Source: Hemicordylus capensis
Taxonomy: Eukaryota; Chordata; Lepidosauria; Squamata; Cordylidae
Assembly (NCBI RefSeq): GCF_027244095.1
Contig: NC_069659.1
Span: 88,471,501-88,535,500, forward strand
Length of the DNA: 64,000 nt
Direction: 5' to 3'
The notes under the pieces were generated by a model that worked only from the letters and a program-made list of their open reading frames with translations, ran no database searches and was not told where the DNA came from. Positions 1 to 11,500 of the stretch are shown here, one piece after another (the first letter of the stretch is position 1; each line of letters opens with the position of its first letter). Made by a program: the position numbers and the translations under genes.

Positions 1-77
1 GGGCCACTGTTGAAACAGGATGCTGCACTAGATGGGCCTTGGGCCTGATCCAGCAGGGCTGTTCTTATGTTCTTATG
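1..77 (+). repeat. CR1 LINE 3' end
   Basis: Sequence GGGCCTTGGGCCTGATCCAG then GTTCTTATGTTCTTATG is the conserved CR1 3' terminus with its short octamer-like repeats. The rest of the element lies left of the window. Confidence 0.85.
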
Positions 78-405
78 ATACAACAGCAGAGATCCATGTG
101 GCCCACATGTTTAAATATTGGTTCACATATGAATGCACATTTGGTCTTCATTGAACTTGCTGGATGCATCTGATACAGATCCATGTCCGGTTATGCTCAA
201 AGACATGCAACTGGAGCTGGACTGAGCCCAATACATTTTGTAGCACTTGACAAATTTCCCTTAATTGAAAAGTTGCTGTTTAGTTGACTGGAATGAATGC
301 TGGTCCAGAAACCAGGTGACTTCAGTTGCTGTTGCTTAGTCACTCTCTGTCACACATTCCTATAGACAGGATTTATGTAAGCTCACTGCACCGTAGATGA
401 AGTGC

Positions 406-579
406 CAGGGGCATAACTACTATTAGGCAAGGGGAGGCGGCTGCCTGGGGCCCCCCACGCCTCAAGGGGCTCCCCAGAGGCAAGTCACATGACTATATAT
501 TGTGAAGTGTGTGTGTATCAGTGAGGTGCCCATTTAAAATTTTTGTCTCTGGGCCCACTCCAGCCTTATTACGCCCCTG
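406..579. mobile_element. hAT MITE (CAGGGGC family) with 8-bp target duplication
   Basis: Ends CAGGGGCATAACTA and TTACGCCCCTG are inverted. The 8-bp direct duplication TGAAGTGC flanks it at 398-405 and 580-587. The 174-bp element has no coding capacity. The same family forms the outer element at 2896-5586. Confidence 0.85.
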
Positions 580-1191
580 TGAAGTGCTTTTCACATGGTC
601 AAGGAAAATAACTTCCATCCTATGAGCTCAAGTCAAGTGCAAAGTGTCCAGTAGGTTCCTGTTGCTGATGGAGGAGTCACTTGCTCTTCAGAAGCTGTCC
701 ATAACCAATCAGAGTGGCTGGAAGATGAAAGAAAGATAGACTGCTAATGTGCATTCAAACTGCGAACAGGCAAGAAGCTGCTGGTGCTCTACTGGCAATG
801 TGTTGGGCCCCATTTAACCTATTTATGTTCAATGCACATACAAATCTATAAGCGTGTTGAGTTATTCACACATTATGTTCAACATGTGGCCATGAGACAG
901 CAGAACACTTCTTGTCTGTACCTTGTATTTGAAAGGGTCTGCACCCAGATTCACATGCATGCATGCACCATCATTCACACAAAACATATACATGTGTACA
1001 GACACTTGTATGCAAGTGCAATGCAATGTCTGATTAAGGCTTGAGCATTCTTAGTAAAATGGTGGATAGGACTACGGAGCACATAAGCACAGCAGAGTGG
1101 GACTTGTTGGCACCCTTCAGTTGTCACTGTACAGCAAATGCAATTCGATCACTTCTGAAGAGGGATGTGGTAAGATGGGATTATATTATTT

Positions 1192-1442
1192 TATTTATTT
1201 ATTTATTCTATTTCTATACTGCCCTTCCAAAAATGGCTCAGGGCGGTTTACACAGAGAAATAACAAATGAATAAGATGGATCCTTGTCCCCAAAGGGCTC
1301 ACAATCTAAAAGAAACATAAGATAGACACCAGCAACAGTCACTGGAGGTGCTGTGCTAGGGCTTAAGGCCAGTTACTCTCCCCCTGCTAAATAAAGAGAA
1401 TCACCATGGTAAAAGATACCTCTTTGCCAAGTTAGCAGGGGT
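1192..1442 (-). repeat. L2-like LINE/SINE 3' end (reverse)
   Basis: On the minus strand it reads ...TTAGATTGTGAGCCC...CCGCCCTGAGCCATTTTTGG... into an AAATAAAT tail, typical of L2-clade 3' ends. About 250 bp are shared with the copy at 7612-7866. Confidence 0.75.
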
Positions 1443-1699
1443 GGTAGAAAGGTTGACTTGACTGTAGGTGAAAGAATCATAGGTGTTCGCGTCCCTGCAA
1501 ATAGAAAGAAACTCCCTGCAAATAGAAAGCCAGCACATCAGGCAAACAACTGGGCTAGAATCTTTATCTGTGGTATGCAGCTTTCTATTTGCAAGGAGGT
1601 TTTTAGATGGAGGCCACGGTTCAAAAACAGAATAATTTACAGGAGGGTTTTAACGGAATCCTTGAACAGTAAGTAGTCCAAGGTGCCACTGTTCCACGG

Positions 1700-1790
1700 T
1701 TATGCTCTAAGGCTACCTTGCAGAAGCTAAGAAGATCAGGGCCTGGGTGGGAGACTCCATGTACACCGCCGTGACTTCCACCAGGGGAGA
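1700..1790 (+). pseudogene. 5S rRNA-like fragment (5S pseudogene or 5S-headed SINE)
   Basis: GAAGCTAAGAAGATCAGGGCCTGG followed by GTGGGAGAC resembles the internal control region of 5S rRNA (GAAGCTAAGCAGGGTCGGGCCTGG ... ATGGGAGACC) with an internal deletion. It is too short and diverged to be a working 5S gene. Confidence 0.5.
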
Positions 1791-1959
1791 GAGGCACAAT
1801 GCAACTGCTATAACATAAACAATGCGATCCAGCCCAGCGTCTCAATCGTGTAGACCCAGCCTGAGCGTCGTCCTCCGGCCATTTGTACGAGCTGATCGAC
1901 ACGCAGCATGCTGCCTTTTTTGGTCTCAGAGTGAATATGTTGCTGCTTCTGTACGCAAG

Positions 1960-2454
1960 CTGGGCTGGGCTGCTCTCGCAAGTCCCAGATCCAAACGCTT
2001 CAGAGGAAACTCAGCCCGGAATTGCCCAAACACACAACTCAGGAGGAACGCACTTTGCCCTGTCTGTGCCCACCCTCCATTTTTCTCGCTCGTGCCGCCA
2101 CTGTCCCTGCCAAGCCAAATTCACGAACTAGGTCTCCTCCTCGCCCTTCTAGTGACTCGAACGTTTGACCTGCGAGGGAGGGAGAGGCGAGACTGCGGCT
2201 TCTGGTTGCCCCGCGAGTCAAGCCTCCGCTCCGCCTCCGCCCTCCCACCTCCTGCTGGGAAGAGGCTGGGCTTCGTCGCAGGGAAGCTCCAAGGAAGTCC
2301 TCTCGCCCGCCCCGCACGCACAAACTGGCTGGCTGGTCGGAGCCGCGGCTCGAGGGGGAATGGCGGGGGCTGCCGCGTGAAAAAAAGCCTGCCGTCGTCG
2401 CCCACCCCCTCAGGAGGCGCCTGAGGCGAGGGAGGGCGGCAGAAGCTCGCAGCC
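1960..2454 (+). promoter_or_regulatory. IFNGR2: CpG-rich promoter and 5' UTR of IFNGR2
   Basis: GC content and CpG density rise sharply from about 1960 and fall after about 2560, bracketing the IFNGR2 start codon. No TATA box is evident, which suits a CpG-island promoter. The transcription start cannot be placed by eye. Open frames on both strands here (for example 1822-2424 and 2039-2539) are what GC-rich sequence gives by chance and are not called as genes. Confidence 0.6.
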
Positions 2455-2524
2455 ATGCTGTGCCTCGGCGCCCCGCTCCTGCTCCTCCTCCTGTGGAGGC
2501 CTCTAGTTCGGGCAGCCGGCGTAG
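2455..2524 (+). CDS. IFNGR2: IFNGR2 coding exon 1 (signal peptide)
   Basis: Codes residues 1-23 plus one base. The ATG has G at -3 (a good Kozak context) and is followed by a leucine-rich core and an Ala-Ala-Gly cleavage region. The donor is GTAG|GTACGT, phase 1. The exon lies inside a CpG-rich promoter region. Confidence 0.9.
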
Positions 2525-5500
2525 GTACGTGCCAGCCAAGGGCCCGGAGCACGGGTGGGGCTGGAATGGATTGGGGAGCTAACCAGGAAAGGTGACTTCA
2601 GGAAAGGAGTGGCCCGGGGTGGCAAATGGTGGTGAAAGCTTCACCTGTTCAGCGGCTGCGTGCAGCTTGGAAGCATACAAGACCGCTCCGTTGGGAGACA
2701 AGGTGGCCAACCTTGTGTAGCGCAAACGACACGTTGGACTTGACTCGGATTTATGTTGCCTGTTCTAGGGCTCAGCCATGCTATTGAAAATAGTTTCTGG
2801 GACTCAGCCCCCCGGGAGCATTGGCTTGGCTTGAGCGTTGTGATAAGCATGTCCATTGTGCCCATAAATATGCATTAAAAACAGTCAATTTTTTCCAGGG
2901 GCGTAGCAAGGTTGGAGTGGGCCCAGCCCAGAGACAAGATTTTAAAATGGGCCTCCCCCTCACTGAAGCTCAGCTCATGAAGTAAAGAAATCTTAAATGA
3001 GGCTGAATAGTGGTAACAAAAAGCATAGTAAAATGTATATATAACCTATGTGCCACAATAGAACATCATCCGAAAATATTTTTTAAAAAGTTTTGCAAAC
3101 TGTGGACCAGTGTTTCTCAACCTTTTCGGAGTCAAGGACCGGTAAATTCTTAGTGCGCAGTTTCAGGGACCGGTACATTATCTGTGCAGAGTTTCCTGGA
3201 CCAGCAGTTAGTAAAAGGGTTTTAAGTTTATCTATTAGTACTAAAGTATACTACAGGTGTGCACAACTCAACTTAATATCATTCAATTAATTAAATCAAA
3301 GTGAAATTAATTGAAATGAATTTAATCAAAAATTTTGAAGCTCTGGCAGGCCAAGATTAATTTAAATTAAAATAAAATAAATTGAATTAAAAATTCTAAT
3401 AAAATAAATACAATACAATCTGTACAAAATACATAACATAACAATAAAATGCATTGTTCTTCCTTTCTACCTCTGCCAAATCATCACACTTAACATGGAG
3501 CATTTCTAAGGAAAAAAATTAGAGAAGTTTTTCTCTTAATTTTTGATAAGATTGTTTTTCTCCTTCACCACACAGGCTTTTATAAGAAGGAAAGAGAGAA
3601 GCAAGACGGGGAAAGAAAGAGGGGGAAATAGTTCTGGCTTGGCTTGAGAAAGAGAATGGGGTAGGCTTCGCTTGAGAGAGAGAGAGAGAGAGACAGAGGG
3701 ATAGAAAAAGGAAAAGAGGATGAGGCAGGCTTGAAGAGAGAGAGGAAGAGAAAGAAAGAAAAAGCTAGAAAAGAAGGAGATGGAAACATGATAGGTAGGT
3801 TTGGCTTGAGGGAGAGAGAGAAAGTTTAAAATGAAACTGATGGAAAGAACCACCCCACCGCGCTGCACCTCACTCTGCTTGCCACTTGCCTTCCCATGCC
3901 ATGAAACTCCATGTATTTTTAAAAATTCCAATGCCAGCCGGTGCGTGACTGAGGGGTTGTCTGGGGATGGCTGCCAGGTGTGTGGGGGTGAGTCAGTAGT
4001 CCTTCTATCCCCCACCCCCTGCATGCTGTGAACCTCCGTGTTTTTTAAAAAAATATTCTTCCAATTCATGGCGGCCCTGCTCCTCCTCAATGATGAAAAG
4101 GCTTTTAAGAATCCCAGTTTGCACGTTACCTGACAGCGTGTGTGAGTTGCAAGTGGGGAGAGAGAAGAGAGGACCACAAACTACGCAGGTCTTCGCCCAG
4201 GCTAACCGAGCGCCAACCCCCCTAAAGGCCTCACATAGTGCTACTGAAGCTGAAGCTCTACTAAATAAGTGCAGCCCAGTTCTACAAGCCGGGCTGAACA
4301 CCTCTTGCAAAAAGAGCTCGGTCCATGTTAGCATTCAGGGGCAACATACCGGAGGCAGGAACGACCAGGACATGAGCCGAAGAGAATAGCCCCCGGAAAG
4401 ATAATGGGGCGGGGGAAGGGTAGCTAAGGTTGAGAAGTTGGAGGACATTCTCCCAACTGAACTTTAAAACACACACACACACACCTTGTCTTGCCAAAAC
4501 AAACAAACACCAAGAAGGGAGGGGGGAGCCGCCGCTGCTTGTATCTGTCCCTCCCACACCCACTCCTCTTTCCCCGCTCTCTTACTGGAGTTAAAAAAAG
4601 GGGGGGGAGCCCGTGATCAAATCAGAATACTAAATGCTCGCTGCATTATCTGGAGAGATAGAGGAAATCATCATGCTTTTGGAAGTAGGATGGTGGGTTT
4701 AAAAGAAAAGAAAAGAAAAAGGAGGAGAGATTGGGGGAAATGACTTTATTTTTGTCTTGCCACCAAGCCCCTTTGGCAGCATGAATGTAGGCACACCACC
4801 TCGCCATTAAAAAAAAAAAAAAAAAAATCCAGAGGGGAAGGAGGGAAGAGGAGAGAAAATCATTTGAATGTTCCGGCTTTTTGAATGAGCCACGTGTTCA
4901 AACTACAAATCAACTTCTCACGCGAGGAATCCCAACACCTCAATTAGATAGCAGCAGATTTAGGCTCATACATTTATACACACTCACAAAGGAGGAGCAG
5001 AAGCAAAGCCGCTCTGGCTGTCCAGGACAACTGCAAACCTCTGTGTTTTTAACTATTAACTACACGAGCTCGCCTCGCATTTGAGAAGTGCCATCGGGCC
5101 AGATGGCGAGCTACAGCGTCGCTCTGTTATCAGCCGCTGCCGAGGCGGGTGGGGCGGGATATAAGGACTACTGGCTCACACACACACACTCCTCATAGCC
5201 ATTCCCTCGGCCACGTGGCGGCTGGAATTTCAACAACATTTTTTAAAAAAACACGGAGGAGGTTCACAGTGGGGGAGGGGGTTAATTCCCTGAGCCACGG
5301 ACCGGCACTCAACTCTTCGCGGACCGGCACCGGTCCGCGGACCGGCTGTTGAGAAACACTGCTGTGGACAATGCAAGTCATTTAATGGTACTACAGAGAG
5401 ACATGCTATTCTGGTGGCTCCAGGTCTTAACACTCACATCAATTTCGGAGGATGAATACAACTGAAGGAAGCCCAGACGGGTGCATGGCTGGGGGAGTCA

Positions 5501-8500
5501 GTCATGTGACTTGCCTCTGGGGGGGGGCCAAGGCAGTGGGCCCCCAGACAACTGTCTCCCCTTGCCCTATTATAGTTACGCCCCTGATTTTTCCACCACC
5601 ACCACCCCCGATCGTGAGGAAGGAAGCGGTACTTCCAGTAGGGGGATATAGAATTTATTTTTATTTAGTTATTTTTAAATTTATTTTTACATTTTATATC
5701 CCACTCTTCCTCCAAGCAGCCCAGAGTGGTGTACTACATACTTAGGTTTCTCCTCACAACAACCCTGTGAAGTAGGTTAGGCTGAGAGAGAAGTGACTGG
5801 CCCAGAGTCACCCAGCAAGTGTGGTGGCTGAATGGGGATTTTAACTCGGGTCTCCCAGGTCCTAGTCTAGCACTCTTAACAGTGTGTGACCATACAGACT
5901 GTGTTAGATTTTTAGGGGACAATATCTGGGTACTAGGAGGATTGGGGGGGGGATAGGGATTAGGGAGGGGGTAGGTTGGTGCTGTGGTTTGGGATACCTC
6001 TCTCCAAATATTTAGGAGGGTATACAGACAGTGGGCGTGTAATGGGGAAGGGTCCATTTGAGAAGTTGATAGTGGCCATGAATCTCTGTAATACGGACAA
6101 GGGTTTATGGGCCAGTGGATCAAACCTTAGGCCTTAATCTGAGTTCAGCCTCAAAAGTCCATTTGCTAAATATGGATTTACTTTATGAGCTCTACTAATA
6201 TAAAGATTGTAACATAGTTTGGACCTTAAAGTAACGTTGTGCCATCGAGTTGGTGTCGACTCTTGGTGACCACAGAGCCATGTGGGTTTTTTTGGTAGAA
6301 TACAGGAGGGGTTTACCATTGCCTCCTCCTGCGCAGTGTGAGATGTTGCCTTTCAGCATCTTCATATATCACTGCTGCCCGATATAGGTGTTTCCCATAG
6401 TCTAGAAAACATACCAGCGGGGATTTGAACCAGGAACCTCTTGCTTGCTAGGTAAGTCATTTCCCTGCTGCACCATTAGGTGGCTTACATATGCTATATC
6501 TTCTGTATTATTAATTCTCCAAGACAGGCCATGTGTGGGGACGTGGTAGAAAGGAGGCAATTGGCTGATAGAGGGGGAGGAGCTGATTGGCTGACAGAGT
6601 TCGCAAGCAGAAGCACCTGATTGGGCAGTGGGGATTCCATATGCAGATAGGGAGAAGGACCCTATGAGAGCAGAAGCACCATGGTGATTGGGCAGTGGGG
6701 ATTCCATATGTAGATAGGGAGGAGCCTGTGGCACTGTGATGATTGGGCAGTGGGGATTCCATATGCAGATGAGGAACCTGTGATGGTTGAGGTCAGCTGG
6801 AATGCAACTGTTACTGGTTGGAAGATATTCTGTCAGCAGCCTGAGGGGAATGAGCGGCCATGGCAGCACTCGCAGCAAGGAAGGGCCCAGTCAACCACTG
6901 CTGCTGTTTGGGGCTACTGAAGCCATTGTCAGAGGCAGGCAGGCAAGGGACGGGCCCGGGCCTGTCAGCAGCCTCAGGGGAACGAGCGGCCATGGTGGTG
7001 GCAGCAGCAAGGAACGGCCCGGTCAACTGCTGCTGCTCCTGTGAGGAGGAGCAGGAGCGGGGCTCTGGTGAGGGTGTGGAGGTCTCTGTAGCTGCAGCTT
7101 GGCCAATAGCAATGCTGGAGCCATGACCAAGAGGGGTGAGGGGGATGGAAGCAACGGGATGCAGGAGGAGCAGGAGTGCAGCTCAGGTGAGGGTGGAGAG
7201 ATCTCTGAGGTGAGGAGGGCTGTTGCAGGGGGTGAGGGGAGCAATCAAGTACTAGCACGCAGATGCTCTAGAGTCTAGAGTGAGCAAGAGTTCCAGTTCA
7301 AGCAGAGAGAAATAATGGCAGTGGCCAGGAGTTGGAGGCAGAGGGCTGGTGGATGAAACCCTGACAGCCCGGAGGAGGAGGTGGTGGCAGGACAGCCTGG
7401 CCCTGGCCAGCCTGCTGGGGTGAGATGGCCTGGCCCAGGGGGATGGTGGTGGTGGGGGAGTGGCCAGCCAGAAAGCCAGGTATGGGGGTGGGGGGTGGGG
7501 AATGGCTGGGCCCAACTAGAGGTGCAGATGCTCTGCCCCCGGCCCATTAGTTATTATTTAAATATTCAGAATTAATGGGAAGATATATGTCTCCTCCAGG
7601 TAAAAGCAGAAACAAAATTATTATTATTTATTAATTGATTTGATTTCTATACCGCCCTTCCAAAAATGGCTCAGGGCAGTTTACACAGAAAAATAAATAA
7701 ATAAGATGGATCCCTGTCCCCAAAGGGCTCACAATCTAAAAGAAACGTAAGATAGATACCAGCAACAGTCTCTGTGTTGGGGGTGGATAGGGCCAGTTAC
7801 TCTCCCCCTGCTAAATAAAGAGAATCACCACGTTAAAAGGTGCCTCTTTGCCAAGTTAACAGGGGTCTAAAATTCATTATAAGTAAAGATATACATAGTT
7901 AAAGGGTAATGGAGTGAGGACATGTACACAGCTAGGGTTGTATATCGGTTGAGTATCAGGATCTATGCTATTTTGATGGTTGGGAGGAGAAAAGAAGCTT
8001 CTGCCCCCTCCTCTGGTAATTACGAGTGTATGTACTACTTTGCCTAGAAGGTCTTCTCCTTTTCAACAGATTTGTAGGGATATTGCAGAACTGAAGGAGG
8101 AAAGCCCCTTGTATATGTTAACGCAAGCTGATGTTTTGCTAGAACATACTGCAGGTTTTACTAAAACTTAAGTGACACACAGGAATTTCAATAGCAAACT
8201 TTTATCTGGAACTAATAACGTTCTTGATTCAGTTGGTAGCATTGTGGACCACATATCTTTCAGTAACTGAATGTACCCCAGCTTTAAATTTGATCTCTGT
8301 CATCTAAGTCAAGGCTAATTGGGTTAATGAAAGAGCTGTTCTCTGCTTTGTCAACTGCTTTGTGAATTCTTTGTTAAAAAGTAGTAAAAAGCAGTTATGT
8401 ATAAAAAGTAGTATATTAATATATATATATTCTAAATAATGAAAAGCATTGTCCCCAGACTTGAAGAATCTAGTCCCTTGACAGGCTTTGACATTACAAA

Positions 8501-11500
8501 TCAGTTTGCCATGGTGCCTGGAAATTTAAACATGACATCTGAGCCGGGCGATGGATTGACTGACGTGAGGAAGAGAAGTGAGCAAGCGGGGTGGAGCAGA
8601 GGAGATAGATAGCTAGCTAGCTCCCTCCTCCTCCTCCTCCTCCTGGTAGCATCAGTACATCAGTACATCCTCCTGGTCATCTCTATCTGGCTTAGGCAGG
8701 CAATGGACTGACTTGAGGAGGAGGAGGGAGGCAGTCCTTGCCTTGCTTGCTCACTTCTCCTGGTTGCATTGGTCCATCACCTGCCTGAGCCAGATGCACA
8801 AAACCAGGAGTAGTAGTGAGCAAGCAAACAGCAAGTTCATCCTTCCCATGAAGCAGAGGGCATTGCTGGGACAAGACCATGGAGCAGAGAGAATTGAGGC
8901 TCCTAAATTTCAGGACTGGCTCTTAAAGCCAAATAAAAATTTGCTGAGGCCTGTCCTTTTAAAGCTTAAGCCTCACCAAAAAAAAAAAGGACTAAGAGCC
9001 AAACTACATGTGATGCTTAGCTTTATTTTTAAGGGAGTAACAGTCATGGTGGGAGTGGGTTGTATTAAAAACCCCTCCCCACAGCCTCAGTCTGCAGGGA
9101 GAGTGTTTCTGGCTGCTGTTTACCCTTGGTGCCAATGGAAGGTGTTTGTTTTTCATTTTTTGATGAAAATGGCAGCTGGATCAAGACCCCTACAGCTCAG
9201 AATTGTGGTGGTGGAGTAGGGTCCCACAGGCTCAGGCTCCAGAGGTCCATGATCCAACTGTTATACCCTAAAGAAAAGCTAAGCCTATCAGGGTGAATGG
9301 TGTTTTGTACATCGTGTGTAGCTTGGCCCCCGGGTGTCTTGCCATTTCCCACACCACCCAATCTCATGTGAATGCTTATGCACAAAGTAGGCAGGGTAGA
9401 TGAGAATTACTGGTGATAACATCTCTTTTAATTTCCATTCTGTGTCTCCAGCATGATTTTCTAGGGTACTAAAAACGGAGTAAGACCAAAGCAGTGGTGA
9501 TAGGATAGTTCCCTTGTGTATGGAAGCACTCTTCTTTAGTGGTCTGATATATTAGTCTAGAAAACAGATTGGAAGTCCATCTCTGGACTGTAGTCTGCCC
9601 GCTGGCCATCCCTGATAAATGGGATTGTTTTGAAGTGTTCAGTGCTATTTGGAAAAGAACTTGCATACAAATATAAATTAACAGTTAAGTGCAGAGGGAA
9701 TACTGTGTTCTCATCCCAGATTAATCGGAAGGTACCTCCTATAATTCCATCTCTGAAGTTAAGATACTTTAAGCAGTTTGAAATTCGAACCAGTGCTGCC
9801 CAAATTAAATGCCTGTGTTTAATAAAGCTTTGTGCCGTGTTAAACCTGGATGTTCCATGGAGATCCAGGCCACGAAACTCATTGGGTGACTCTGGGCCAA
9901 TCACTTCTCTCTCAGCCTAACTTACCTCACGTGGTTGTTGTGAGGATAAACATAGCCATGCTCTGGGCTCTGGGCTCTTTGGCGGTAGAGCAGGACATTA
10001 ATCTCCAGAGCAGAAATAATCTCCAGCCATGCTCTTCCTGCACCCCATAGAAACCAGTCCATCACTGCCACCGCAAGTATTCTGGTCTGCCCTGAATTTT
10101 TGAGGCATTTGTGTTTAACTGTTTTACTTCTATGATTTGTTCTCCATCTCTTTTTAGAATCTTCTGCCTTCTTACCAGCACCACAAAATTTGACAATTCA
10201 GTCATATAATTTCAGGAGTGTGTTAAAATGGTCTCCAGTTAATGGGATCAATGGTTCTGTGTTATACAACGTTCAATATCGCATGTAAGTGAACAGTTCT
10301 TGTGTATCAAAAAAACATTGTATTTGTTGTCATAAGTAGACAGAAATGGTAGGTAGCTGAGCTGGTCCATTAGAAAAAAATAAAAAAGCCAGATTGGTTT
10401 ATAATGTGTCTGGATTTGTCTGGAGATGGGGAGACGGGTCTGCTCCTTAGATTATGGGGTAGATATTCCATTGAGGGAATAGTAGAAGTAATGTTGGCAA
10501 GTCAGTTACAGGGGAAGGGAAATCAGAAATCTAATAGCTGTTTCCCCTTCCGGCTATCTTGTCAGTTTTTTTGACCTCAGGGAGCAGTGCCAACCACCCA
10601 CAGAGCCTCACCTTGCTCCTCTGTAATGCCAGGTCGGTCCAAAATAAATAAAAAATAATCTATGATCTGATTCTGGATGAAGAGGCTGACCTGGTATGTA
10701 TCACAGAGACTTGGTTGGGGGAGGCTGGTGGCCCAGTTTGGTCCCAGCTTCTCCCTCCAGGGTATTCCGTTGAGGAGCAGGTGAGGGGATGTGGGTGGGT
10801 AGTGGCTGTGGTCTATAAGAACAACATCTCCCTTGCCAGGATTCCTGTCAAAGTATCTGACCACATCGAACGTGTGTAATTAAGTCTGGAAACCAGGGAT
10901 AGAATGGGACTTCTGTTGGTGTAATGATCACACTGCTGCCCAACAAAGTCCTTAACTGAGCTGACAGACTTGGTCTCAGGTTTGACATTGGAGTCCCTCA
11001 GGCTTGTAGTGTGGAGGGACTTCAGTGTTCACTTCAGGACCAATTTGTCTGGGGCGGCTCAGTAGTTCATAGTGGTCTATCCTCCTAGAATCAGAACTTG
11101 GGAGCATCAGTTACCTGTTGTGACATTTTTCATGAGTTCTTTGTGGATAAAATAGCTCGTATTCAGGCTGATTTAGATTCAGATCCCATAATTAGTGCAG
11201 TGTTTGTTGCGGAGCTGTCCATTGACTCCTCTTATGTGGTTAGACTGGATCAGTTTCAGTTTGTGACTCCTGAGGACGTGGACAAACTGATTGGAACAGT
11301 GGGGCCTACCACCTGTCCTCTTGACCCTTATCTGACTTGGCTTATACTGTCTGGCAGGGGGGTTTCGTAGAAGGACTGGTAGATATTATAAATGCTTCTC
11401 TCAGGGAGGGCAGAATGCCTCCTTGACTTAAGGAGGCAATCATTGGACCTCTTCTGAAGAAGCCTGCATTGAATCCCTCAGAGTTAAGCACCAATAGGCC

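Noticed and set aside
1822-2552. Overlapping long open frames on both strands around the IFNGR2 promoter (up to 200 codons)
   Set aside because: GC-rich sequence lacks stop codons by chance; low-complexity Arg/Ser/Pro/Gly composition, and the true exon 1 lies in a different frame.
3536-4177. 213-codon minus-strand open frame
   Set aside because: It is the pyrimidine complement of a (GA)-rich tract inside a hAT element; Ser/Leu/Phe/Pro-rich low complexity, no domain.
5149-5433. Short open frames around the hAT right end
   Set aside because: They read through terminal-repeat sequence (GGACCGG motifs) of the element and have no independent support.
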